DNA of 64,000 nucleotides from Saccharum officinarum (Eukaryota; Streptophyta; Magnoliopsida; Poales; Poaceae): assembly GCA_020631735.1 (NCBI GenBank), contig CM036160.1, forward strand, positions 112,698,680 to 112,762,679, in the 5' to 3' direction. Positions 45,330 through 56,660 of the stretch are shown here, in pieces. Positions within the stretch are counted from its first letter, which is position 1. Each line of letters starts with the position of its first letter. The translations under genes and the position numbers were made by a program. Under the pieces are notes generated by a model. It was not told the DNA's origin and searched no databases. It saw nothing but the letters and a program-made list of their open reading frames with translations.

Positions 45330-48007
45330 CATATACACACCTATTCTTTGGTATGCAAGCGCACATATTCTATCCCTATGAGCACCTTCAAAAGAATAAT
45401 CCAATAGATCTCGAGAGATGAAGTCATGTCCCTGCAGCTCAAGTAAGTGATGTTTTGGTTTTTTTTAAGTCAGCCATTCTAAATTTTAGCTACATATTGT
45501 CCTTTACATCCGAGTTTGGATTTGTGAAATATACACATGTAAACCTAATTTAAAACGCAGTACACAAAATTACACCTTTGTTAACATTCTGTGACAAAAG
45601 GTATTGTTCAAATACGTTTTTTAAGACCATGTTGATGCCTAAAATTTCACTTACATGTGATTAGAGAAGTAGTTTACAAATGCTACAACTTTTTATATGT
45701 TACAATAATACCATGTGAGAAAGATATAAAATTCATAGGAACATAACATGATCTCCATTTTTTAAGTTAATCGCATCATAATCAAATTCACAGCTCTAGG
45801 CTGAATTTTCGTTCATATGATGGTGTGACGCAATCCTATATATTGCACAAAGTTACATGAATAAGATGAAAAGGAGAGGTGACGCCATCAAAATACTAGT
45901 ACACAAGAACGGATTCCAGCACTAGGGCACGGGTGGGGCACGAGCCCCCCTCTAGTCCTTCTCCCCCACATATCCACCATCACCAACAAAATTACAAGCA
46001 AAGAAGCTTGAAAGGAGCTAGATGTGGAAAATGATGGAATGAAGTCCCTTCTAGCATTTGTTCTAATCCTCACTTCGTTCTACTAATAAAGTGTCCTAGC
46101 TTAATCTCATTGGGCAATATTACCTCCACAATACGCACATCGGGCACAAGATAGAGTGGCTTAGCTCACAACAAAGCTCGCCTATGTGGTAGGAAGATCT
46201 CTAATATATGACACTCTAGCTAGCAATTCCTAATTACCTATAGACATATATCACCTTAAATGAAAGAACAAAGTTATATTACAATAGTTTGTTTGGTGAT
46301 GAATCTCATAATATCAGCACTTTACAGATTCATAACACATGCATGCATACTCATCTCTATGAATACCTTCGAGAGAGAATGGGTTGGCTCCTTGCTATAA
46401 ACAGACACATAGCCTAATACTAATTAATATAGTAATTAACTAAAAATCCAAGCTATAGTCCACTATAAGGATCAAAGCAAGGAACTAACCGAGTTAACCT
46501 AAACTAACTTGGTTAACACCACAAATGGTTTCATAGTAAACATAGACTAAATTATCTGTTCGTGATTTTTATTAATTTATTTATCGAAGTCTGTACTGCT
46601 AAGGAACTTGCTTAACAACTCAAATGACTTCATCTAGAATTAAAAAAAGTATGTAGATATTCTTATACTTTACAATTGCTACATTCTTCATTCTTATACC
46701 GGTAGTAGAAATACGGAGCTAATTAATAAATCTCAGATGTATATGAGCCGGTAAATATAGTGCAGAAGCAGCAGAAAGTTGCCGTGTTGTACTCGTTCAT
46801 GGTAAACTAGTACATGCTGTTATCGACTATTAAACTTGTTTTGGTTTGAACTCAAGGTTTCGACTGTCAAGTGTAGAATCTTTCCACCCAATTTCCCAAA
46901 CTACACAACCTAGCACGAGGGAGTCCCTTTTCTCACACTGCATGGTTGCCTGGTCCGGTCCGTACGGCGCACAGTTTCGCATTTCCACACTAATAATTAC
47001 CCGGACCACGCACGAAACTTACGTGCATTTTCACACAGCACAGGAAACTCGTCCACGCACGACTCATCCGAACGTCTCACCATCGCATCTCTCATGCCAA
47101 GCACGTCGGAATCACACTGACAGGCCCCTCGGAACAGCAGCATCCAGAAAAATAACAAGTGCGTCGACTCTGGGATTTTGCCTCCGACTCCGATCGATCA
47201 GTTTGGCAGAGCACGCACGCACTACCCGAGCTGGTAGCCAGCCAGCACCACACTGCCGGCTTAAGCTACCTAACCATGCAGCGTCCACTTCCCGGAAGTT
47301 TCGTCCCTGCCGGCTGCCGTCTGCCGAGCGAGCAGTGCTCTGTGTGTGGATGTGTTTACTTCCCCATTTTTTTACCTAAAAAATTTTGGGTTTTAGTCCA
47401 TCATTTTACAAAATAGAACTTAACATCATGCAAAATTTTTGATAAAAAGATATTCATTCTCTATTTTAGATTTTGGCCTCAAAAGACAAAAAAAAAAGTC
47501 AAAAAGCTCTCATCCACCCCATGAAAAATTTGGCATTTTGGATGAAACTAAACACATCCATAAAAATTTTGACATTTTGTATTTCATCATCGTTCCAAAA
47601 TAGTTGGTATTTTATATTTTTACATTTCACAGCCTCAGCCGCGACGTATCACACGACGAAATGAAGCCGCACCCATCGCAACCACCTCCGTCTCCCTGCA
47701 ATTTCCACCCGTTTTCTCGAGGCCGCACCGCACCGCACCTATTCCGATCCGCCACTCCTTTTCTTTAAGAAAGAATTTCTCGGGGATTTTCCAGGCCAAG
47801 TGGTGGCGTCAGCTCCCTCTCGCAGTCGCAGCCTCGCAGGGCCAAGTACTTGGCGGAAGCAGACGGGCACCTTCCTGCGCGCTGCCAGGACAGGACGAGC
47901 CGAGCCGACGCCATCACGCCATGCAAGTGACCTTCCTCCTCCTCCTCCTCCCGCCCGGCCCTAAAGCTGTCACGCTGCCCAATATTCCTTGCCCTCACCG
48001 TCGGGTC
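45330..48007. other. Intergenic upstream of the EF-hand gene
   Basis: AT-rich to 46850, mixed later. A stretch at about 47370-47620 has repeated AAAATTTT / CATTTTG motifs typical of MITE debris, without clear ends. No gene supported. Confidence 0.4.
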
Positions 48008-48017
48008 GTATATATAA
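48008..48017 (+). promoter_or_regulatory. TATA box of the EF-hand gene
   Basis: TATATATAAA about 140 bp above the chosen ATG at 48152. It lies downstream of an in-frame ATG at 47921 and so argues against that earlier start. Confidence 0.7.
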
Positions 48018-48151
48018 AGCTCGCTTCCACCCCCACCATCTCTCCAACCACAACCCTCAGCGCATCGCAGCGGCGGCAACTCGTCGGAGCAAGTAAAGCA
48101 AAGCTAGCACCTTTCTTTTCACGACAGACTAATCAAGCTCGATCCACCGAT

Positions 48152-48772
48152 ATGGCTGAGAGGACCAACGCGATGGCGGCGCCGCGGCCGCTGCTGCGCC
48201 GGATGCTCTCGTTCCGGGAGCCGCTCCTGGTCATCCCGTACCTTCTCAGCTTCCTGGGCGCCGCGGCCTCGGCGCTGGCCCGCAGCCACTCGTCGCTGCT
48301 GCACTCGCTCGCCAGGGCGCTGTTCCCGTCCGCCGCCGCCAACGCCAAGCACACCGCGCTGCACGCGCCGTCGTCCGCCGTCGCCGCCGCGCCGCGCTCG
48401 GATGACATCGACGGCGAGGACGAGGACGCCGCCCTGAGCAAGGCGGAGGTGGAGGCGATCATGGCTACGATCGGCCTCGCGGCGGCCGGGCGCGGCGAGG
48501 GCCTCGCGGCCGCCATGGGCCGCGACGACGTGTCCGAGCTCTTCGACGCCGAGGAGCCGAGCTTCGCGGAGGTGCGGGCCGTCTTCGCGGTCTTCGACGC
48601 CGACCGCGACGGCTTCATCGGCGCCGAGGACCTGCAGGGCGCCCTGGCGCGGCTCGGCGTCCGGCAGGACGCCGCCGCGTGCCGCGCCATGGTCGTCGCG
48701 GCCGGCGGCGGCCGGGACGCCCGGATGAACCTGTTCCAGTTCGTCAGGTTCCTCGAGAACGGCCTGTGCTGA
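48152..48772 (+). CDS. EF-hand calcium-binding protein with membrane-anchor-like N-terminus (CML45/46-like)
   Basis: Intronless, 206 aa. Residues about 23-42 are hydrophobic (EPLLVIPYLLSFLGAAASAL), a likely membrane anchor or signal anchor. After an Ala-rich, acidic linker comes one good EF-hand: loop residues 149-160, DADRDGFIGAED, with acidic residues at positions 1, 3, 5 and 12. A second C-terminal hand (AAGGGRDARMNLFQF) has lost its acidic ligands and should pair structurally without binding calcium well. This layout matches plant calmodulin-like proteins of the CML45/46 type; the number is an inference. Start chosen from the TATA box position. Role presumably calcium sensing; targets cannot be read. 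Confidence 0.88.
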   Translation: MAERTNAMAAPRPLLRRMLSFREPLLVIPYLLSFLGAAASALARSHSSLLHSLARALFPSAAANAKHTALHAPSSAVAAAPRSDDIDGEDEDAALSKAEVEAIMATIGLAAAGRGEGLAAAMGRDDVSELFDAEEPSFAEVRAVFAVFDADRDGFIGAEDLQGALARLGVRQDAAACRAMVVAAGGGRDARMNLFQFVRFLENGLC

Positions 48773-49504
48773 TGAGGCTGCAGGGCCAGAGGAGCTGACT
48801 GTTCCTTCATTTTTTTTGTTTCTTCTTCTTCGTTTCGTCGCCTCAACTGCTCGTGGCAGGAGATGAGAGTGTACCATTCTGAGGGGGGTGTTCGTTGGTC
48901 GGTTGTGTTTTTCCTCCTGCCATGAGTTTTGGGGGTGGACTGTGCAGCAATTAACGCACTAATTCCCAAGTTAAGAACAATCAAATTAATGGAACTAATT
49001 CGCCGGTTGCAGACATATCACTTTGATGATCATCTATTGTCTACACTGATGATATATCCTGAATGCCTTATTTTTCTTTTTATAATGCCTTCTCTGAAGA
49101 GACGATAGATTATAAATTCTTCTCGATCTGCGTGAAAATATCATCTTCTTAAATCGGAATATCTAGAGGCTGTCTAGCCCCCGCGGAAGTTTTTTTTATA
49201 ATGCCTTCTCTGAAGAGACGATAGATTATAAATTCTTATTGATTTCTAGCATGATCACTTGATCAGACAGACAATCCGCTTCATTGGCGTAAAAGGTCAA
49301 TCCTCGTGGGGGAGAACTTGTTGGAACTCAACTGTTCGTAGTCCACCACGCGCACTGGAATTTCTGCAAACTTCGGTCAAAAATTCATGCGCAATGATTT
49401 CAACCTTCAAAGCATTGTCTGGGGTCGATCTGTCCCCACCGATTTCGCCGAGTCAGTCGGGTCCGTTCCATCAGGGTCACAGCTTTGATGTGTTCCGGTT
49501 ATTA
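48773..49504. other. 3' flank of the EF-hand gene
   Basis: Holds the 3' UTR and then AT-rich sequence. A 41-bp exact repeat (starting TATAATGCCTTCTCTGAAGA) occurs at 49081-49121 and 49197-49237. Confidence 0.55.
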
Positions 49505-49747
49505 GGGCTCGTTTAGATGCCATCTAAATTCCAAATTTTTTCACTCTCTCTCCATTACATCAATTTTTAACCGCTTGCATGGAGTATTAAATGTAGGTAA
49601 AAAAAATAATTAATTACACAGTTTAGTTGGAAATCACGAGATGAATCTTTTGAGTCTAGTTGGTCCACGATTAGATAATATTTATCAAATAAGACGAAAG
49701 TGGTACTATTCATCGGGTTCACTTTTTTTTGCAATCTAAACAAGCCC
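49505..49747. mobile_element. MITE with GGGCTCGTTTAG ends
   Basis: 243 bp. Ends GGGCTCGTTTAGAT and ATCTAAACAAGCCC are inverted repeats. Flanks are TTA and TTC, so the 3-bp duplication is imperfect. A common grass MITE family; superfamily not certain. Confidence 0.75.
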
Positions 49748-50336
49748 TTCCACGATTGGATAATATTTAGTTGGTTGTGATGCCGGCCTGATCCAGAGGC
49801 TGCTGTGGCGGCGTCCTTCCACGAAGTTTCGCAGGGGGCTGCTTCAGAGGCACAGAGTTCGCTACTTGGCTGGCGTTGGAAACTTGCCGGCATGACACCG
49901 ACGTGCCCGGACCGGAGCAGTCCAAGCCGGGGTACGTAACGTAACGTAACGGGGCAGGAGACCCGTTGGTAGCAGTAGCACTAGCAGGCCCCTGCACGGG
50001 CTTGGAAGCTCTGAGGAAGCTAGCCTGGGCTGCTGGTGAGGTGTACACGACCACACTGACCGCTCTCTCTGGAGTCTGGATGCAGTGTCATGTAATAATT
50101 GTGAGGTGAGAGGCACATGATAAACGACGCCCTTAACGGGCAATCGCTGGTCTCCGTCACTTTCTTATGAGAATCTGATTGCGGGAGGCTCGCGAGATAT
50201 GCAGTGATCTTCACTCTCGACGGCATAAATTAAAAGCCCCTGCGTGCGGTATACGATTCCTTGGCTGGTTGCGGCTTCTCTGTATCACCATAGTTACACT
50301 CCTATTTTAGCCATTTATTTTAAGTACTTTCAAACT
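49748..50336. other. Intergenic before the tRNA
   Basis: No gene recognised; short GTAACGTAAC repeats near 49935. Confidence 0.45.
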
Positions 50337-50410
50337 GGCCTATTAGCTCAGTTGGTTAGAGCGTCGTGCTAATAACGCGAAGGTCGCAGGTTCGAGACCT
50401 GCATGGGCCA
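50337..50410 (+). tRNA. tRNA-Ile (anticodon AAU)
   Basis: 74 nt, intronless. The acceptor stem GGCCTAT/ATGGGCC closes with one G-U pair and discriminator A. Box A (TAGCTCAGTTGG) and box B (GGTTCGAGACC) are intact. The anticodon loop CTAATAA carries AAT, which is read after deamination to IAU as Ile. A run of nine T at 50432-50440 is the likely Pol III terminator. Confidence 0.97.
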
Positions 50411-50431
50411 TATATGTTTGTGCAAGGCTTG

Positions 50432-50440
50432 TTTTTTTTT
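50432..50440 (+). terminator. Likely Pol III terminator of the tRNA
   Basis: Nine T in a row, 22 nt past the tRNA end; no earlier run of four T. Confidence 0.7.
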
Positions 50441-50606
50441 GGGCCATATTTTGCAAGACTTGTTGGGCCATGGACTCTGGACTTGTACGTGGGCCAATCA
50501 CCACACACATTCACGCTTTCTTTTTTTTGGGCCATATTTCGCAAGACTTGTTGGGCCATGGACTCTGGACTTGTACGTGGGCCAATCACCACACATTCAC
50601 GCTTCG
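50433..50606 (+). repeat. 88-bp tandem duplication rich in TGGGCC (site II) motifs
   Basis: Two copies offset by 88 bp (first TTGGGCC at 50439, second at 50527). Each holds three TGGGCC motifs, within TTGGGCCATA, TTGGGCCATG and GTGGGCCAAT. The tRNA 3' end itself also reads ATGGGCCATA. Site II motifs bind TCP factors in promoters of proliferation and RNA-processing genes; RRP41L starts about 280 bp downstream. Confidence 0.85.
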
Positions 50607-50755
50607 CTTCGGCCTAGAGTTCTTTAGCACAACTGGCCCATTGGTTACCACGTCTTGGGCTTCTGACCTAGTTTCCTTAGGGAAGGGATGCCTGACTAAC
50701 CCATAGGCCACAGCCCACTTATCGAATTCAGCTCAAAAAAAACTTATCGAATCAA

Positions 50756-50763
50756 AAACCCTA
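50756..50763 (+). promoter_or_regulatory. Telo-box upstream of RRP41L
   Basis: AAACCCTA, 119 bp above the RRP41L ATG. Telo-boxes commonly pair with site II motifs in plant ribosome-biogenesis and RNA-processing promoters. Confidence 0.55.
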
Positions 50764-50881
50764 GCAAAGCCACAGGGGAAGTCTATCAAAGCAAGCAAAG
50801 CACGCGTCTCCACTCTCCAGCTAGTCCGGCGCAGGCTCCGTTCCCAGGCGACCGGCGGCGACGTGCTCGTGGTTTCCAGCG

Positions 50882-53545
50882 ATGTCGGCGCAGGCGGGTA
50901 CAGGGACGTACTCCCCGGCGGCGGCGGCAGGGGACAAGCGGCGGGAGAGGAAGGAGGAGCTGCGGCGCCACCTCGTCGAGGACGCCGACTGGCCCCGCGC
51001 CGACGGCCGCTCCTTCCACGACTGCCGGCCAGCGTGTAACTACACCCCTCACGTCCTCTCTCTACCTGCTCTTGCTTGAGATTTTTGGTTACTTGCCTTT
51101 CGTCTGCTCTTGCCAACCCCGTACTTATGGTGTTCGACGTTATGCGTGATGAGTGAGGGCGTGTCTGAGCTACACTGGACATGTCATTCGTTGGGTTGAA
51201 CTCCGTTTAGTTACTGTGTCGTCTACTGCTTCGGTTCCATGCCTCTTTAAACGATCTGTCCCATGCTTGTATGCCAATGTGGTCTACTACAATTTGAATC
51301 TTAACCTTCATTTGAACGATGCCACCTGTTGTTCTGTGGAGTTGAAACTATCAGTATTCATTTCTGGATCATGCAATTAATTGATAATTTACAATGTGTC
51401 TTGCAGTTATGCAGACAGGACCAACTACTGCTGCATCAGGGTCTGCTTATGCGGAATTTGGGAAGACAAAGGTCATTGTATCGGTGTAAGTGCAACATTC
51501 TTCTTTGGTACCACCTGCTTTTCATAGTATGTTTTATGTTTTGGAATATCAAATGTGAAAAGATAGTGTTTCACTTAAATATTCCGCACATCAATCTACT
51601 CTCCTTGCCTGTTAAATGTTTATATTGGTGTCTTTGCAATCAAATATGAGCAAGTTAGGGTCAACCAAAGCAGCCCTGTAACTTTATAAGCACCGGCTTT
51701 CAGTCATTCAGTGTGATTATTTCAGTTTCATATATTTCTTGTTGGTGATCTGACAATCATGGTTTTAGTTTTGTGCTGCTTGTGCTCTTACCAGTTACCA
51801 CTTATGTGTTTAGTTATAAGGTCCATAGTGCTCACTGGAGAAATTACTTGGGCTGTAGTATGCAGTGGCGGAGGGAGGGCCAGTTCATAGATTTGTGAAT
51901 TAAACAACAATGGACAGTCCTAATTTTACTGTTTAACTAGTGCAAAAATAGCATTGGCAGGGGTGGCCATGGCCCACTTTGGCCATAAGGAAGCTCCGCC
52001 AGTGCTACTATATGTGTTTCTTAGGCCCTGTTCGCTTCGCTGAAAAAACAAGTTGAAACACTGTTCTGGCTGATTTTTTGTGAGTAAAACACTGTTCCGG
52101 CTGAAAAGACAAGCCAAAAAAGACGGCTTATAAGCCGGCTTATAAGCATTGCGATATTTGAATTTCGTCTAATCTTGTCTGTGAACTTGCCGACTTGTGA
52201 GATTCTTTGCTTATATTGAATCTGTCTTATTGGTTGATCATTCCTCTTTGTTTAATGATTAACTTTGCAGTTTTGGACCAAGGGAAAGTAAGAAAGCAAT
52301 GATGTACAGTGATGTTGGTAGGCTCAATTGCAATGTGAGCTATACGACATTTGCCACTCCAGTGCGTGGACAGGTACACCATGTTTACCTCTCATGTCTC
52401 TGTTTGGACTAACTGTTAGAAGGTATTGGAGTTGATTGCATTCATCTTATTTCCAGGGAGCTGACAACAAAGAGTACTCATCGATGCTTCATAAAGCTTT
52501 GGAAGGCGCAGTAATGCTACACACTTTTCCAAAGACCACTGTTGATGTTTTTGCCTTGGTTCTTGAGTCTGGTGGCAGTATGATACTATTCTAGCTTTGA
52601 TGTTTTTGTGTGAAATATAATACTAGATTTTTTTTTTACATATGTGAAAGTTCTCTTCATGTTTAAGAAGTAGGAAAATATTGAAATGCTGCTCATCTTT
52701 GTAACATGCTAGAGCCTTAGCCTTGGTCTAACGAGTTAAAGTTAGAGCTAAGCCATAAATGACAAATACATAGTTTGAACATGTTATCCATTGTATTTGC
52801 TTATTTTACAAAACTGTATGAGGTTAACGTGTTTTGAGTTGTTAATTCTTGAGTCAGTCAGATATTGCTAATTTGTCGGTAGAAATGATGGTACACTTGT
52901 TTTAAAGAAAAGGACAGTTTTACACCCATCTTCAATTCTATATTTGTATTGTTTCAGTGGAAACCTTTCTTCTGTGACCAATTCTTTCTGCATAAGTTTC
53001 CTTGTTAAAATGCTGGACCTTACTTGCAGTTGTTTCCTTTCAGGTGATCTTCCCATCATTATATCATGCGCTAGTCTTGCACTGGCAGATGCTGGAATCA
53101 TGATGTATGACCTTGTTACATCTGTATCTGTGGTATGACCCCATGTTGTCTCTGCTCTATGATACTCACACCTAAACCATCAGTTAGTTAAACTTGAGGA
53201 TGACTAGATTTTACTTCCTTGTCCAGTCATGTTTTGGTAAGAACATCATCATCGATCCAACCTCAGACGAGGAAGCATGGCAAGATGGAAGCCTTGTGGT
53301 GGCTTTCATGCCAGCCCGCAAGGAGGTCACACAACTCACGCTCACTGGAGAGTGGAGTGATGGCAGAATAACCAATGTATGGCCTACCTACTGCGTTAGA
53401 AGAGATGGTATCAAAGTTGTAACAGGTACTAACATCTTGTTACCTTTGTCAACAGGCAGTAGAGCTCTGTATGGATGCTTGCAGTAAGCTCGGTGACATA
53501 TTGCGTGACCGCTTGAAAGATACCGCCGCCTTGATTAGTGAATGA
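50882..53545 (+). CDS. RRP41L: Exosome component RRP41-like (RNase PH fold), 7 exons
   Basis: Homologue of plant RRP41L (Arabidopsis At4g27490), an RNase PH-type protein linked to the exosome and cytoplasmic mRNA decay. Exons: 50882-51035, 51407-51485, 52271-52373, 52457-52577, 53044-53132, 53227-53376, 53456-53545. Sum 786 nt (261 aa) with all phases matching. Recognisable blocks: DWPRADGRSFHDCRPA, SGSAYAEFGKTKVIVSVFGP, YSDVGRLNCNVSYTTFATP, EYSSMLHKALEGAVML, IISCASLALADAGIMMYDLV and LTLTGEWSDGRITNAVELCM. Plant RNase PH-fold exosome subunits are generally thought to have little or no phosphorolytic activity except RRP41 itself, so a structural or regulatory role is likely. The donor of exon 1 is GTAACT at 51036, because the GT two bases earlier would break the frame. 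Confidence 0.94.
52024..52148. mobile_element. MITE-like insertion in RRP41L intron 2
   Basis: Starts GGCCCTGTTCGCTTCG and shares GCTTATAAGCCGGC and ACACTGTTC motifs with the MITE at 30248. No matching right end or target duplication seen, so it may be truncated. Confidence 0.5.
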
Positions 53546-54119
53546 CGTGGCAGAGACAACACTTGCAACAACATATATCCTTAGCTGTACAAATTCAATT
53601 GTAGGCAAGGGAGGCTTGTAGGCCTGACGTTTGAGTAAGCATGCATGGTTGTCAACTGTCAAGCTGGGAAGAAATTGCAGGGCAGTGTGTATTTGCCATG
53701 TAACGTACTCCTGACTTTTGGCTTCATGTAGCATCTGTATCTTTCTTTTTCTGCTTGCTGTAATACTCCTTGCACTACGGTGACTTGGATTCTATTGATA
53801 CTGCCCTTAATTTTTGGTTCGGGCGAGAAAAACATTTTACCGCTCTGGGTTTTTTACCCACTTATTTCCACGTGTTTTAGGTCCGATTCAGAGATGGTAA
53901 CTTCACATGATTTGCTACATGAAATTTCTAGCCTACTAGTGACAAATTGCAAGTTGCAAGCTTGCCACTCATGAGCCAGCATTGCGCTACGCGGTAGCAG
54001 CTCGACCAGCAACACAGTCGGCCAGTCCTACTGACAGTGGGCCACACGTTCCTAATCCCCTTCCTAGCACCACAAAAATATCTCGATTCTGACAAATATC
54101 CGAACAGACAGGCGCGAGG
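53546..54119. other. Between RRP41L and the cp-RNP gene
   Basis: RRP41L 3' UTR and the cp-RNP promoter. TATTTAA at 54120-54126 is the likely TATA box, about 110 bp above the ATG. Confidence 0.5.
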
Positions 54120-54232
54120 TATTTAAGCCCCTCCTCACTGCCCCAGTCCTCCCGTGCCATCGCCATTCATTCACCTCCAGCTCTCCAGGCTCCGGAACCT
54201 TATCACCAAATCCTCATCCCATCCCGAGCGTC

Positions 54233-55812
54233 ATGGCGTCTGCGCTCTTCTCCACCTCGCTCTCGCCCCGCTTCATCGCCCTGTCCTCCACGAAGCCGGC
54301 CGCGCCCGCGGCCTCAGCCTTCCTCCCCTTAAGGCCCCCGCTGCGCACTGTATCGGCGCCGGGGAGGCGGGTCTTCGAGCCCGTGGCCGTCGCGGTGTCG
54401 TCGGAGTACGAGACCGAGGGCGCGGAGCAGGAGGAGGAGGGAGCCGAGGAGTTCTCCGAGGACCTCAAGCTGTTCGTCGGCAACCTGCCGTTCAGCGTCG
54501 ACAGCGCGCAGCTCGCGGGGCTCTTTGAGCAGGCCGGCTCCGTCGAGATGGTCGAGGTATATACAAGTTTTCCGGTCCTCGTCTTCGTAATTACTAGTTG
54601 TCAGTTGAGTTTACTTGAAATTCAAATTTCTACCTACTGTGCTATGGTCACTAGATGAGCATTGTTACAATTGGGCTGGTTCGAATTAACTTAGATTTAC
54701 ATGCAGTTTAAATATCTGAAATGTCTAAATTGGTTCAGTACTACAGTAAATACTAAATAAGTAAACAGTTGCAAGAACTGTCATGTTATTCAAATTGTCA
54801 ATTCCAACCACATAGTTGCATGCATCCGTTAAATTTTTGTGTTTGAATACCCTTAGGTTTTTTTGTGTTTTAGGTTGTATATGATAGAATGACTGGACGG
54901 AGCCGTGGATTTGGATTCGTGACAATGTCTTCAGCTGAAGAAGCCGGAGCTGCTGTCGAGCAATTCAACGGTTATGTGAGGATACTTCCACTCTTTTAAG
55001 CTAACTGTCTCTTGGTATGCTTCTGAATCTGATGATCAGCTATTTAACTGAAGGAAAATATGCAGCAGTACTGATAAGACAGTGGTCTATACGAAGATTG
55101 TAATGCTGGTGTTTTGTGCCAGTTCTTAGGATTTTCAGATTCAGGGTTTGCACCAAAGTTTACAATACATTGTTTTTGAACGTAAAAGTTTGCAATACTC
55201 AAAAACCTTAAATCAGAATCATACCTTATAACTAATCATTGCTCATAGTTTCCGGCTAGCTGTTTGGGACTGAATTGCTTCTATTGAGTGCATAGTGTGT
55301 CACATTGCAGATAAGATTCTTGACTAATTAACCTTGCCTCGCAAACAGACATTTCAAGGAAGACCACTGAGGGTGAACTGTGGACCGCCGCCGCCTAGAG
55401 ATGAATTCACACCAAGAGCGCCAAGGGGTGGTGGTGGAGGTGGTGGTAGCTTTGTCGATTCAGGGAACAAGGTCTATGTGGGGAACCTTGCATGGGGCGT
55501 TGACAACTCAACTCTTGAGAACCTGTTCAGTGAGCAAGGGCAGGTGCTTGATGCTAAGGTCATATACGACAGGGAGAGTGGCAGGTCAAGGGGGTTTGGT
55601 TTCGTCACCTATGGCACCGTCGAGGAGGTCAACAATGCCATATCAAACCTTGATGGCATCGTAAGTTCTATGCCATTTTGATCCTTTCATGTATCTTGTA
55701 CATTGTTATACATAGAGGATGTGCTTCTGAATGTTTTATCGTAATGCAGGACTTGGATGGTAGACAGATCCGAGTCACGGTTGCAGAATCAAAGCCGAGG
55801 CGTCAATTTTGA
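54233..55812 (+). CDS. Chloroplast RNA-binding protein (cp-RNP, two RRMs), 4 exons
   Basis: Nucleus-encoded chloroplast ribonucleoprotein of the cp28/cp31 family, which binds plastid mRNAs and supports their stability, processing and editing. Exons 54233-54556, 54874-54975, 55349-55660, 55750-55812; 801 nt, 266 aa, phases all zero. Residues 1 to about 55 are Ser/Ala/Pro/Arg-rich ([14 protein letters not shown]), a plastid transit peptide. An acidic spacer ([13 protein letters not shown]) follows. RRM1 has RNP2 LFVGNL (80-85) and RNP1 RSRGFGFV (117-124); RRM2 has RNP2 VYVGNL (184-189) and RNP1 [11 protein letters not shown] Gly-rich linker separates them. The protein ends directly after RRM2 (KPRRQF). 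The individual family member is not assigned. Confidence 0.94.
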
Positions 55813-56467
55813 GACTTTGTTAAGGTGGTTTAGAGGTTAATTGTGTGTTTCACAAGTTTTAGTTTGTAGCGTCTATTCTTTCCTCCATATGAGTAGCAAG
55901 AAGATGCTGATAATGAGAAACTGGAAGTGAAATTGCTGTACACAGGAAGATATTTTTCACAGCTCTACAATGAACACGCTCTTATGCTCATTGCGCCTTC
56001 AAACAGAAGTAGAAATCTTAACAAAGTTGTGCCACATGCGTACATAACAGGCAGTCAAGAGCACTTTTTTTTTGAATGTTCGTGATGGCATGTATGAATG
56101 TATCGTGTATGATCCTTCTGGAAAGATGAATTTATTTATTTCAGCTGTACCACAAAATTGACAATTCGAATCTCCCTGCCATCGTCTATTTAGGAAGTTA
56201 TTATCTTTAGCCGGCATACTTTTTTTTCCCTTATTAAATACTAGCGGATGCTAATCTTTGACTGCGTCGTTCTGTTGTACTTGAGCCCAGACTGTCTATT
56301 TATAGCCTGAATATTAACATGCCCAAATTTTAGCTCTAGAAAAAACCTGTATTCAGTTCAAAATGACAATCGACTTTGCCTAGAGAAGTTACAAAAGTTC
56401 TCAACTCATTGGTAATTCTTGTGGCATAGTGGTTGACTGGTTGTGGAATGGAAGCATTGAAATAGCT
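55813..56467. other. 3' flank of the cp-RNP gene
   Basis: 3' UTR and AT-rich intergenic sequence; nothing else seen. Confidence 0.5.
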
Positions 56468-56660
56468 ACGTGTTTGAGGGTGCTTCTCCAAATACCCGGT
56501 TGGTGTATTCGGAATTCAATACGTGTTTTGAGGGTGCTTCTCCAAATACCCGGTTGGTGTATTCGGTGCTTCTCCAAATACACGGTTTGTGTTTTCGGAT
56601 TTCAATACGTGTGTTGAGGGTGCTTCTCCAAATACCCGGTTGGTGTATTCGGATTTCAAA
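56468..56660. repeat. Minisatellite, about 3.5 units
   Basis: The unit GTGTTTTGAGGGTGCTTCTC then CAAATACCCGGTTGGTGTAT and TCGGATTTCAATAC is repeated, with one copy shortened. Three copies start at about 56470, 56524 and 56611; the partial copy starts near 56567. Confidence 0.85.

Noticed and set aside
46846..47379. Open frame of 177 codons on the plus strand
   Set aside because: No familiar motif, odd composition, no good start context or TATA box.
47921..48151. Upstream in-frame start for the EF-hand gene
   Set aside because: The TATA box at 48008 lies downstream of it, and the added residues look like translated leader.
51034..51035. Exon 1 donor of RRP41L at GTGTAA
   Set aside because: It breaks the reading frame into exon 2; the GTAACT donor at 51036 restores it.
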